A DNA stretch of 64,000 nucleotides from Cordia subcordata (lineage: Eukaryota > Streptophyta > Magnoliopsida > Boraginales > Cordiaceae). Every line of letters starts with the position of its first letter. Position 1 is the first letter of the stretch. Below, piece by piece: positions 41,501 through 51,435 of the stretch. Under the pieces are notes generated by a model. The model made no database searches. It worked only from the letters and a program-made list of their open reading frames with translations, and was not told where the DNA came from. A program made the position numbers and the translations under genes. Where the stretch lies: contig JAPTOF010000026.1 in the NCBI GenBank assembly GCA_028554755.1, forward strand, positions 558,001-622,000. Direction: 5' to 3'.

Positions 41501-44500
41501 TTGTGCCGGGGCGAACAACTGTACTAAATGTGTCAGTATAGTCACGTCCAGGTTGTTGATTATAACCTTTGGCCACTAGGCGGGCTTTATACCTTTCTAT
41601 TGAGCCGTCAGATTTTTGTTTGACACGATAGACCCATTTACAACCAATGATATTCATAGAGGGGGCCTTAGGCACCAACTTCCATGTGTTGTTGTGGATA
41701 AGGGAGTTAAATTCTTCAGCCATGACGGATTGCCAATGCAGGTTAGATTTGGCTTGCGTATAGCATGTGGGTTCGCTAGGTAATGATTGGGAGATGGAAA
41801 GAAAAGATGGTAAAGGATATTTTGTAGAAAAAAGGATTTTTGGTTTGCGCGTGCCATCCATTGATCTAATGGTCATGTGATGGAGACGTGTAGGTGGTTC
41901 TTCTAGAGTTGTTGTCGGGATAGTAGTGTTAGAAGTAGTGATGTGCTCAGTAAGGTGCATAGGATCCATGGGTATGGTTTGCAAAACAGGGGAAGATTCA
42001 GGGCAGTCAAGGGTGGGGGAAGGATCATGGGAAGTAGGGGTACGTGAATTAGAAGGAGCAAAGGGAGGCGTACACGGTGAGCCTATAGAGTTAGGACAAG
42101 AATCAAAAGTATGTCCTTTAGGCAATTCGCGTAGCATTTGAAGGGGAAAGGAAGTGTAACGAAAGGTGCTTGATTTGGCATGGTTTGAAGAGAGGAGAAA
42201 TTGTAGAATTCTCCCTCACTAAAGACCACATGCCGTGAGACGAAAAGTCTGCCCGTGCGAGGATTAAAGCGTTTGTACCCTTTGTAATTTGGGCTATACC
42301 CTAAAAAAATACATTGGTAGCTTTTGAAGTCAAGTTTATCTTGACCAAAAGGTGTCAGGTAGGGGTAGCAAATTGTTCCAAATACGCGTAAGTCATGATA
42401 GTTGGGTTTTTGTTCAAAAAATTTTTCATAAGGGGAAATATTGTGGAGAACAACAGAGGGTAATCGGTTAATTAAAAACACAGCAGTGGAAAAAGCATAA
42501 GGCCAAAAATTAGTTGGTAACCCACTATGAGCCAAGAGTGTCAAACCGGTTTCCACAATGTGCCTGTGCTTGCGTTCGGCAATCCCATTTTGTTTTGGGG
42601 TGCCAAGACAAGACAGTTGATGAATAATGTCATATTTTTGAAAAAGAATTTGATTAGATTGATTAACAAATTCCCCTCTTCCATCAGATTGAAAATATTT
42701 AATTGTTGTACGACATTGATTATGAACCATAGAGATAAAAATAGGTAATATAGCAGATACATCGGATTTACGTATAAGAGGATAAAACCAACAAAAGCGA
42801 CTGAATCCATCAATTAAAATTAAATAATAACGAAAACCTTCGGCAGATGGTACAGGGGAAGGTCCCCAAACGTCACTATGAATAGTATGCAGTAGAAAAG
42901 GTGCATGTTTAATTCAATAATTAAATGGTAAACGATGATTTTTTCCTAGTTGACAATTGGAACAAACATTATTATTAATTGACGAAATAGAAATATTAAT
43001 GTCTTTGTTTAGAAGTTTTAAAGTTTGGCAAGAAGGATGCCCTAAACGAGCATGCCATGTGTGAGAGGTCACTCTATTTGCAATGCAGGCCTGTTTCGAT
43101 GTAGGAGAAAGGCGATATAAACCATCTTCAAGGGTCCCGCGATGGACGATTTGCCTTGTCTTCATGTCCTTAATGCAAAAATCGTTAGTAGTAAAAATAA
43201 AGTAGCAATCAAAATTCTTAGTAAATTGAGCAACAGAAAGTAAAGGTTTAGCTATTGAGGGGACTAGTAATACTGGACAATTAACAATAGAACCATTGTT
43301 GAGGGGAATAGGAGAGAAACCCGTGTGAGTTATAGGTAATCCAGCACCATTACCAACCATTATTTGATCATTACCCAAATATTTGCACTTACCAGTGAGA
43401 GAAGTGGAGGTAGGAGCCATAGTATGGGTAGCGCCGGAATCCACGTACCAAGAAGAATCATTTGAATCTGAAACATTCATAGCTGAAAAAGCTTTTGTGT
43501 TAGATTCAATAACTTCATTGGGCGCCCATCATGTATTCGCTTTATGATATGGGTGTCCACAACGATAACATACAACGGATGCATCACCACGGCCACGACC
43601 ACCGTGACCACGCCCACCACGACCACGTCGTCCATTATTACCTTGATCTCGATTTTGAGAGGGTGCAACAGCCTGGGGAGAAAAGTTTGACCCAAGAAAG
43701 GATTGCAATTTTTGTCCTGGTGACCCAAAAGTTTTAGCGTGGGAAGAGGGGGATCGTGGTTGGCTTTGCAGCACATGAGCAGAGAAGGCGGTAGCACTGG
43801 TCAAGTTTGAAGAGGCTTGCAAGCGGAGTTCGTAATCGAGGAGGAGACCACAAACTTCGGCAAAAATAGGGGCTGTGGATCGCGAGTTGATAGCAGCAAT
43901 GATGGGATCGAAATCTGTTCCCAAGCCTTGAAGAGTCCACAGCACAAGATCATCTTCATCAATTGGCTTACCTACGAAAGAGAGAGCAAAAGAAAGAGCT
44001 TTGACTTGTTGAATATAGGAGTGTACAGGTTGGGTGCCTTTCTGGATGGTTTGCAATTCAATTTTTAAGTGTTGAAAGCGAGCACGAGAGTGGGCACCAT
44101 ACAAAGTTTCCAAGGTAAGCCATACCTCGCGAGATGAGTTTTTGTCAACCACCTGAGAAAGAGCAGAGTCAGAGAGTGATGTGAGGAGCCAACTGAGAAT
44201 CATTTGGTCGAGTTTAAGCCATTTTGCGAGTGTGGAAGATGAAGAAGGAGGACGAGATAGAGTTCCATCGAGAAAGCCAAGAAGGCCATGGCAGCGCAAA
44301 ACAGGAAGGATTTGTGTTTCCCAGAGCAAGAAATTTTCATGAGTAAGTTTCAAGGATATTTCTTGATGGATGTAGTCAAGCTTTGGAAATGAGATAGTAG
44401 ATGGAGAAGAGGGTGAAGTTTGTGAAGAGTGATGTTTGTTTGAGACAATCTCTAAGGTCGACGTTGGGGCTGGAGATTTATTGTATATAAGCAAAAAAGA

Positions 44501-47026
44501 AAACGTAGTAGAGGCTAAGTGAAGGAGATAAAGGCACAGCAAAAGCTAAGTATTAGAGATGAAAAACCTAGGCTACGATGATACCATATGAGAGGATTAA
44601 TTTGTTGTATATTTCTTTGAGAATATGATTACATATTTATACAAGAGAATGAATGAAGAATGGAAAGATTTCTTGCTATTCTAAAATCCTAAAATCATGT
44701 GACAATATCCTTGATTGAGAGTTGACTTTCAGAAGCATGGAAAGGCAATATTGGATTGGTTTGATATGGTGATTTATTGCCTTGCATTGCAGATTGTTCA
44801 AATATTCTTGACACTAATTACAAGCTAGAAGTGTCCTACTTATAGTATAAGACACTTTGTCCTCCAAGACAAGGATTTCCTCCTACTCTCATCCTAACCA
44901 AATTAGGGCTTCTAGTTGTCTTCAATATAGGATTGGGCTTCATACTCGAGCCGCGACCCAACAACAACCTTAAACAATGAGAAATTAAGAAGGAAGCTTG
45001 AAATTCTATATCCCTAACGTAAAGATGGATATCGGAAAAGAGAATTTTGCAATAGGTAGAGGGATAGTTTAGACAGGTTATTGTTTGCAAAAGTTATTTT
45101 AACATGTCCCAAGGGATTATAAGAATGTCTGAATCTCAATGAAGAAAGCTAATATTCATCACCACACTTTTTTATTATTCCTAAACTGTCACTGTTCTCA
45201 CTGTTAATCTTTTCATGTAAATAGTTATTCATGACCAAGCTACACATAATTTTTCTTTTGTTTTTTCTTTTTTACTTGAATTTCACTTTATTTTATTATT
45301 AATGTTGTCTAGTCTCAACCATAATCATGTTGTAGTTAAAACATTCTCTTTTTTACCTCAAATTAATGTGAATAAGATATTTATACATTTGGTTAAAAAC
45401 CTTTTCATTTGTGTTGGTGCTGCAGATGCAAGGACTAATGAATAAGAGCAAAGCCATTATATTTACTGGTCATTCAGTTGGAGGAGCAATTGCTTCCCTC
45501 TCCACTCTATGGTTCCTTTCTCGTTTGCCTAAGACTTCCTCTCGTCCAGCAGTGCTGTGCATCACTTTTGGCTCACCAATGCTTGGCAATGAGTCTTTCT
45601 CCAAAGCCATTCTTGAAGAGAGATGGGGTGGAAATTTCTTCCATGTAGTTGCACAAGATGATATCGTGCCAGCCTTGCTCTTTGCTCCCTTAGCTCCACT
45701 TGCTCAAGAACTGCATCATCTCCTCCATTTCTGGCATATATCAATGATGTCCTCCCAGCTTGCTACACATATATCTGATGAAAAGACTACCCAAGTGTAT
45801 TATGTTGTGTTGACCAGTCTTGAGGCTCTATCAGGAGGAAGAGAGCAGCAAGGAAGTCACTTTTGGCCATTCGGGAGCTACATGTTCTGTACCAGCGAGG
45901 GAGCAATCTGTTTGGGCCCTGCAATGGCAATCCTTAAGCTTCTCTATGTGATGTTAGCTAAAGGTTCGCCAAGATCTTGTGTCGAAAATCATCTGCATTA
46001 CGAGGAATGCATTGGTGTAGTCCATTGGCAATTCTTGAAAAGGAGAAGTTTCACTGAGAGCAATCTGGCCGAGTCAAACTATGATGCAGGGGTCGCATTG
46101 GCATTGCAATCATCAGGAATAAATGTCGATGTACGATAATTAGCTGGATTACCTGTCTTGTTTCTTTTTTAAGCTTTTGCCGAGTTGTTCTGGTAATAAC
46201 GGAAGAATTTTGCTAATTCTTCCCCAACTTGATCTTATCACAGGAATCAATTTCTGGACCTGCAAAAGATTCTCTGGAGATGACAAAGCAAGGTCGGAGA
46301 AGAAACCTCAACAGCGCTAAACTCACGGTTGAATTATACCACACCAAGACGCTCAGAGTACAAATAGAGTGGTACAAAGCATTTTGCGACGAATCTGATA
46401 GCCAAATGGGATACTATGACTCGTTCAAAGGGCGAAGTGCCTCAAGAAGAGAAAACAAAGTCAATATGAACCGCTTGAAGCTTGCTAAATTTTGGGATAA
46501 TATAATCAAGATGCTGGAAACAAATCAACTCCCTCATGATTTTCACAAGCAAGGGAGATGGGTGAACGCCTCTCAATTCTACAAGTTACTTGTCGAGCCA
46601 CTGGAAATCGCAGAATATTACAAGAACAGTATGCATCACAAGGAAGGTCATTACTTGGATAGTGGCAGGGAAAAAAGGTATAAGATTTTCGATAAATGGT
46701 GGAGCGAGAGAGATGTCGATAATGGAAAAACTATTACAAGGAATGAGTTTGCAAGTCTGACACAAGATTCATGCTTCTGGGCTAGAGTGGAGGAAGCGAG
46801 AGATTGGCTTGATCAAGTTAGAATGGAGGATGAACCGAGAAAGCAATGTTTGTTGCTGGACAATATAAACAAGTTCGAACAGTATGCTAAAAAGCTGATT
46901 GAGATTAAGGAGGTGTCCAAAGATGTTCTGGCCAGAAATTCAAGCTACACTCGTTTTGTCAAAGACTGGACAGAAATCAAGTCTCACTTGCAGCTCTTTG
47001 GACCTCAGTTTTCTGTTTTCTTATAA
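35579..47026 (+). CDS. PAD4: PAD4, lipase-like immune regulator, four exons, 627 aa
   Basis: PAD4 pairs with EDS1 in cytoplasm and nucleus; the dimer relays TIR-receptor signals to ADR1 helper proteins and promotes salicylic acid defence (family knowledge). Exons: 35579-35619, 35766-36120, 45426-46130, 46244-47026, all GT-AG, joining in frame. Lipase-like domain about 14-370: nucleophile elbow GHSVGGA with Ser149, and Asp211 in DDIVP. EP domain about 390-627 with VQIEWYK, MGYYDSFK, VNMNRLKLAKFWD, ASQFYKLL and TQDSCFWARVEEA, close to Arabidopsis PAD4 in my memory. The tiny first exon is supported by the FESSEMLASV continuation, matching the known N-terminus. Odd points: intron 2 is about 9.3 kb and full of transposons, and the residue where the triad His is expected looks like Glu326. 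All coding exons are open, so I call it intact. Confidence 0.93.
36121..37018 (+). other. PAD4 intron 2, left part
   Basis: Non-coding intron sequence beginning with GTAAAG. A small (AAAAT)n run lies near 36640-36662. No transposon is recognisable here. Confidence 0.6.
37019..37425. repeat. Long inverted repeat (foldback) in PAD4 intron 2
   Basis: The left arm (ATTTGGATC, GACTAGCAGGTGTATTCTA, ATCTTGGC) is mirrored by the right arm (GCCAAGAT, TAGAATACACCTGCTAGTC, GATCCAAAT). The arms are about 180 bp each with scattered mismatches around a loop near 37205-37240. It is a foldback or MITE-like element; no certain target duplication. Confidence 0.85.
37700..41265 (-). mobile_element. Decayed Ty1/copia-like sequence in PAD4 intron 2
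   Basis: On the minus strand at about 38430-38720 I can follow, through many stops, an LWR-SLGHMYEKEL stretch and later residues typical of the GAG-pre-integrase region of Ty1/copia polyproteins. Both ends (about 37770-37900 and 41041-41260) carry similar ACACAAGGAT...-type sequence, so they may be worn LTRs. The interior is too decayed to assign. It abuts the truncated copia element at 41268. Confidence 0.4.
41268..42137 (-). pseudogene. Copia linker and N-terminal reverse transcriptase
   Basis: A 289-codon frame. After a Pro/Ser/Thr-rich linker comes SNLHWQSVMAEEFNSLIHN, NTWKLVP, GCKWVYRVKQKSDGSIERYK, ARLVAKGYNQ and QLDVKNAFLHGEL, all standard copia RT landmarks. It breaks off after QAPQAWF. 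It is out of frame with the integrase piece: a frameshift lies near 42135, where PFPF should run into MLRELPKG. Confidence 0.9.
42083..42913 (-). pseudogene. Copia integrase core
   Basis: This follows the protease piece in the same frame after a TGA at 42914-42916. It carries DVWGPSP, GFRYYLILIDGFSRFCWFYP, FQSDGRGEF and NGIAERKHRHIVE, i.e. the D, D and E of the DDE catalytic triad in copia context. The frame is lost near 42135. Confidence 0.88.
42914..43528 (-). pseudogene. Copia protease and GAG-pre-integrase region
   Basis: WYVDSGATHTM is the aspartic protease motif. HTWHARLGHPSCQTLKLL and CSNCQLGKNHRLPF form the pre-integrase zinc-binding region. The frame is the same as gag upstream and integrase downstream, separated by single stop codons. 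Confidence 0.9.
43529..44542 (-). pseudogene. Copia gag
   Basis: A 337-residue frame with the copia gag core (HENFLLWETQILPVLRCHG...LTHEN-type fold), an RGG-rich basic tail (RRGRGGRGHGGRGRGD) and the start of a zinc knuckle, CYRCGHPYHKANT. The next codon, which should be the last Cys of CX2CX4HX4C, is TGA (43529-43531). This single change ends gag and splits the polyprotein. Confidence 0.9.
44569..44588 (-). other. Copia primer-binding site
   Basis: Minus strand TATGGTATCATCGTAGCCTA directly inside the LTR. TGGTATCA matches the 3' end of initiator-Met tRNA. Confidence 0.65.
44589..44963 (-). repeat. Copia 5' LTR (~375 bp)
   Basis: On the minus strand it starts TGTTGGGTCGCGGCTC and ends AATCCTCTCA, with canonical TG...CA ends. 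No partner LTR is seen in the window, as expected from the 3' truncation. Confidence 0.7.
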
Positions 47027-47834
47027 ATGTAAGTATGTATCATGGTGTACACACCTTGGTGTACCCACCTTAATGTACTGTATGTTCTCTTTTGTCACTC
47101 GTTATGTATTGTTAAATAGTGGGATTTCATTTCACAAGTATATATATGTATATATCTCATAGACTCCAAACATAACACGGCGCAAGCTCTTGATCAAGTA
47201 ATGGCAAGGCTATATTTGTGTTCCTGCATGCTTCTGACAGCGTCCAAGGTGTATGTGTTTCACATAATATATGTGCAAGAGGCATTTAGGTCACTCCTGG
47301 CGACCTTCAATAATGTAGGCAAAACCCCAACCAGTAATCTTTACGGTATAGAGGGTAAAAGTTCCTGTGGCCATTAAACTTTTGGCCGTTCAATTATTTT
47401 TAGTTTTAAAGGAATTATTAATATATTAAAATGGTTCCATTTTGACCATTCCATCCACTTTCTGTTAGAAACTAACTGATAGACTGTAGCACGCGCATGT
47501 CATATGCTTTTATAACGTTTGCATTTTGTCTCAATCATCTAATGTATCCCTATTGTATCAATCCACTTATATTTCTCTTAATTTTCAACGAAATCACAAA
47601 AAAATTATCAAACTTTTGCAAAATTCCTCTGTATTTAGTTCATAATTATTTTAAGATCAGCGCTTTAGGTACACGCACATTCACTTGCCTTCCATTTATT
47701 GTTCACTTGCATCCTTAATTAGGATATTTATTGGCGTGAGCTTTGGACTCCTATTGGGTAGCACCATACTACTGTCCCAAGTAACTCTACACTCTCTTTG
47801 TTCTTTGTCTAGCATATCTCAAAAGTTTGAGTTG
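47027..47834. other. PAD4 3' UTR and intergenic DNA
   Basis: PAD4 ends with TAA at 47024-47026. The 3' UTR probably covers the first 100-200 bases, but I cannot fix a poly(A) site. The rest is non-coding. Confidence 0.5.
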
Positions 47835-47839
47835 AATAC
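47835..47839. other. Left target-site duplication AATAC
   Basis: AATAC directly before the TGTTGGGG end of the solo LTR and repeated at 50873-50877. Confidence 0.85.
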
Positions 47840-48525
47840 TGTTGGGGATAAATGTCTTAAGAGGGGGATGAATTAAGATATTGACTAATTTTTTTAATTA
47901 AAAATAATTAAAAAAAAAAGCAAATTCACTTAGGCAATATAACAAACACATAGCAATCAAATATAACAAGTAAGCTAAAAGTAAAGAGAGGGAAGAAGAA
48001 CACAACCAATTTTTAGGTAGGTCGGCCTTGCTTATGTCTATTGCCTAAGGATGCCCCTTTTAGGACTTTAACACCTTCATTATTGTGTATACTCAACACT
48101 TGGTGAACCAAAAACCAAGTAGTACACCTCTTTGAAGCCCAACTTCAAAGAACCCTAGTGAATCCACACCAAAGATTTCTCCGCACTCTTTCGTAGCTAT
48201 ACAATGATTCTCACAATCTCACAAAGCCTAAGAGAGTGTATGCAATGGAATAATTTGAAGGATTTTACAATTTAGGGTTTATCAGCTCAAAGAGTAGATA
48301 TACCAAAGGTTAGCTCAAACTCTTGCTTGAAAGATATAGCAAATTATAGCTCAATGGATAATTTCTAAGTTTTAAAGATGTTAGAAAAATCTTTGGAATT
48401 GGCTTAGAAATAGGATTGAACGCTCTTGATTGCTCTCTGGAAGAGGTAGGTGAAAAGGTACTTAAAGAGGGGTTGCAACGTTTTAAAAACGGCTAATGCA
48501 TTTATTACAGCAGGCTCTTTTGGTC

Positions 48526-48700
48526 AATGGTCCAATCGACTGGCAAGGCGTTCAATAGAAGAACTTAGCTCACTGGTAGTGCCGGTCAACCGACAAAGGG
48601 CGATCGGCAACTCTAGTAGCTATTTTCTGGCTGCCCAGTTTTGCTGAAGTGGCCAATAGCCCAAACATCTTGTCGGTCTACCAACAAGGGGTGTCTGACA
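48526..48700 (-). promoter_or_regulatory. Palindrome module array in the copia solo LTR
   Basis: Contains CAATCGACTGGC, GCCGGTCAACCGAC, GGGCGATCGGC, GTCGGTCTACCAAC and spacers. These are diverged versions of a CCGGTCGACCGG-type palindrome, lying upstream of the TATA-like box in LTR orientation. Confidence 0.6.
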
Positions 48701-49117
48701 CACACAAGTTTGCAAACAAATCTATGAAGGTATCAAGGTTTTGGTTAAGCATAAACTTTTCAAAGATCAAGTCATGTGCAAAGTTTGAGATCAAAAACTT
48801 GTTTTTCAAATGACTTGAGGTTTTCAAGAATTTTCAAGGAGATAAGATCATGATGTGTGTCATTTGTGCATGTTTACATCTAGTTTTTGCATGCATATTT
48901 AAGGGTGTTCAGAGTATAATTGAGTGTGCTTAGTATAAAGTTTATGCATATTTGTTAATATTTGTACATAATGTATTTAGGTGCATAAATACTATACTAA
49001 GTGTTATATTCCATGTTTTAAGAGTGTTTTGGAAAGGTTTAAGCTTATGCGATAAAGAAATGAGCTAACGAATGAAGACCGGAAGAAAAGAAATAAAGAA
49101 GAGATCATTCTTATCCA

Positions 49118-49313
49118 GCCGGTCGACTTAGAAGAAGAGCTGGTCAACCTAGACGGTCGACCGGCCGCTCCAGAGAATAAAAGATTTGAAGCCGGTCGAG
49201 TTCCTCAAGAAGCCGGTCGACCGGCTAGGTCGACCGGCCATTTCAGAGAGCATCATGATTGAAGCCGGTCGAGCAAGAAAGAGGGGCCGATCGACCGGCT
49301 AAGTCGACCGGCT
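49118..49313 (+). promoter_or_regulatory. Triplicated GTCGAC palindrome modules upstream of a TATA-like box
   Basis: Three modules of about 65-70 bp, each built as GCCGGTCGA, a 10-12 base gap, then GCCGGTCGACCGGCT and GTCGACCGGC. The third module ends about 15 bases before CCATAAAAAG (49329-49338), a TATA-like box. The position suggests a U3 enhancer. Confidence 0.7.
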
Positions 49314-49836
49314 GTGCGCTGAAGAAATCCATAAAAAGCTCATTTCAGCTCATTTTCGGGAGAGGAACTTTTATTTCTTAAATCCTAATAAACCCTAACC
49401 TTTTACCCACTTCACAAAACACCCTAAACCACCATCTAAACCCCACACCAAGCTAGGATTGAAGCATTAAACAAAGATTTGAAGGATTTGTACGGATTTG
49501 GAAGCAAGAATTTAGGTAAGTTCTTCTTGTTCTTTCTCTATTTCTTGTAAATATGTTGCTAGATTAGGCTAGATTTAGGGTTGATTGTTGTTGTATATTA
49601 GATTAGGGCTTTGAATAATGGATTTGTGTAGATCTTTGGCTCTTAATACATGTTTATTTACATAAATTTATGGCATGATTCAATATGTCTATGTATTGGA
49701 AATCAAACATGTCTATGTGTTCGTTAAAATGCCTAAGTAAATATGCATGTGTTATTTGTACTTAAAATGCTCTTATCTACTTATATGGGTGATGTGATTG
49801 TGCTTAATCTCGTGGCTTTGCTTAGTAGAGTAGGCT

Positions 49837-50097
49837 TTAGCTTTAAATCCAGCTAATAGGTTACATGCTATGCTTAGTCGAGTTTATGTGCTAGTCCTTG
49901 GCTTTAAATCCAGCCAAGTGGATAAGTTAACCTAGACTAGAGAATCCCTCACCCACGTTAGTATTGGTTAATTGAGCCTTAATGTCACGTGGTGTTTAGG
50001 TGCTAGTCCTTAGCTTTAAATCCAGCCAAGAGGATAAGTTCTAAGCACGGATTGCGTAGGCTAGGAGGGATTGGCCCTTAGCTTGAAATCCAGCTAA
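49837..50097 (+). repeat. Four copies of a small covarying hairpin
   Basis: Copies at 49837-49856, 49897-49918, 50009-50030 and 50078-50097. Each has arms of 6-7 bases around an 8-base loop (TTAAATCC; TGAAATCC in the last). Arms are TTAGCT/AGCTAA in copies 1 and 4, CTTGGCT/AGCCAAG in copy 2 and CTTAGCT/AGCCAAG in copy 3. Confidence 0.75.
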
Positions 50098-50877
50098 CGG
50101 GTTGAACCACTAGTATTGGTTAAGAGAGCCCCCGATCAACACAACGGCAATAGAAGTCCCAAGCCTTAGATAGACCTCATCCGTTATCATAGCCCAAGTT
50201 TAGCTGCAATGCAATCACCCTAGGCCCCCTTCTTCTTTATCAGTGTTTCCTTTCTTAGTTTGGCTCCTTTAAGTTCCTCCATAGATTAGTTTTTATTTTT
50301 CTCTTTCCGAGCTCCCTTCCATCCTAAAGTAAGTACACACACGCACGTAGCTAATTTAAAGCACCCGAGCACATAGAGACTAAACTAAGGTAGCCTCCCT
50401 GTGGATTCGACCCCGCACTTGCACACACTACACATGTCCCGTGCACTTGCAGGCTATTTAGGCTTGTGCTCAAATAGCGATATCAGATCACCTTCAAGAT
50501 AGTTTGATTTTCACAACCAAGATTTTAAGAGATAGCATTCAATATAAGTTTTCGACAAAGTTAAGCAAATAAGGAGCTATAATAAGCATAAATCAAGGTC
50601 AAGCAAAAGTAAGCAACACTAGTACCCCTTATGTCGTCTCATCTCTGCCTTATAACTCCTTCATGCATGATTCTTGAGCTCTTCCTTTTCTTGTTCCATG
50701 CAAGCTTCTTTTCAGGTGTGAAACCTTTTGCCACAAGCATTGCATCCTTCCCTTTCATACATGTACCTAGCTAAGATTCTGAACAAAGTAGCTCTCAAGG
50801 TATATGTGTATTAGTAGCATAAATTTACTATAATTTTCATCATCAAAACAATTTTAAGTAATCACACCAACAAATAC

Positions 50878-51435
50878 TGTCCGGATGAGTTGAGAAAGGC
50901 ACTTACCTCCCATGTAAGGAAGAGTTCTTTAATCAAGCTATACGTGCTCTGGGACCGATAGGGATTGAGAGGGATTTAACTCATAAAAACAATTAAAAAG
51001 CCGCCAAAAAGAAGATTTAGTGGTGGACCAAAGCAGAGCTTTTGCCCCTGGACCCTGTTACTCAAATTTAGTAAGTGTTCCATAGGGGGGATGAATAGGG
51101 TGATTAATGTTTGAGAGGAATGGGGTTGTTGATGGTTAGAGTTTTAGGTTAACCTTTACATTATCAATGAGCATGTTCCTTATGGTACTAATAAACTCTA
51201 ATATACCCCCTTCATTGAATCTCTTGTTGATCTTTTTAGGCTAATCCCAAGAACCTTTCTATTTTTCTCTTACATTTAGCAAGTCAAATTTAACCTTTCT
51301 GCATTTAGGAGCCTTTTATGTCAATTTTAATCTAATAGCCTCCCTATTTTTTCTTTCTTTTCAAGGGCTTCCTATCCCAATTTACTCCAACAACCTCCTT
51401 ACTTCTGTACTCCCTATTTAATTTTATGTTGAACC
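50878..51435. other. Intergenic DNA between two LTRs
   Basis: No open frame of note and no recognisable repeat. Confidence 0.5.

Larger units (their letters stand above)
41266..44963 (-). mobile_element. 3'-truncated Ty1/copia retrotransposon, antisense in PAD4 intron 2
   Basis: 5' LTR (44589-44963), primer site, gag, protease, integrase and the first part of RT are present in copia order (integrase before RT). The element ends abruptly inside RT (after YGLKQAPQAWFQ), so the Y-V-D-D centre, RNase H and 3' LTR are missing. It is antisense to PAD4 and sits between exons 2 and 3. Confidence 0.88.
48851..50485 (+). mobile_element. Nested solo LTR, probably Ty3/gypsy Tat/Athila-like (1635 bp)
   Basis: It starts TGATGTG and ends CGATATCA, and is flanked by GATCA (48846-48850 and 50486-50490). 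Near the right end CTCCCTGTGGATTCGACCCC and GTGCACTTGCAGG resemble the downstream part of Athila/Tat-type LTRs, which sets the orientation as plus. It has no gag or pol, hence a solo LTR. It carries a palindrome array and four hairpins (separate entries). Confidence 0.85.
47840..50872 (-). mobile_element. Copia-type solo LTR, split by a nested solo LTR
   Basis: The ends are TGTTGGGG... and ...CACCAACA, flanked by AATAC on both sides. Without the nested insertion (48851-50490) it is about 1393 bp. On the minus strand the 3' end reads AATTCATCCCCCTCTTAAG, the same pattern as the end of the LTR at 51436-52929, so the two belong to one family, lying in opposite orientations. There is no internal region: it is a product of LTR-LTR recombination. 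A TATA-like CTCTTTAAGTACC lies on the minus strand at 48457-48468, with palindrome modules upstream of it. Confidence 0.88.

Noticed and set aside
43531..43737. His/Asp-rich plus-strand frame resembling a metal-binding peptide
   Set aside because: It is the complement of the RGG-rich tail of copia gag.
49118..49313. CRISPR-like array of palindromes
   Set aside because: Spacing is irregular, units are palindromes rather than repeat-spacer, and the setting is a plant LTR.
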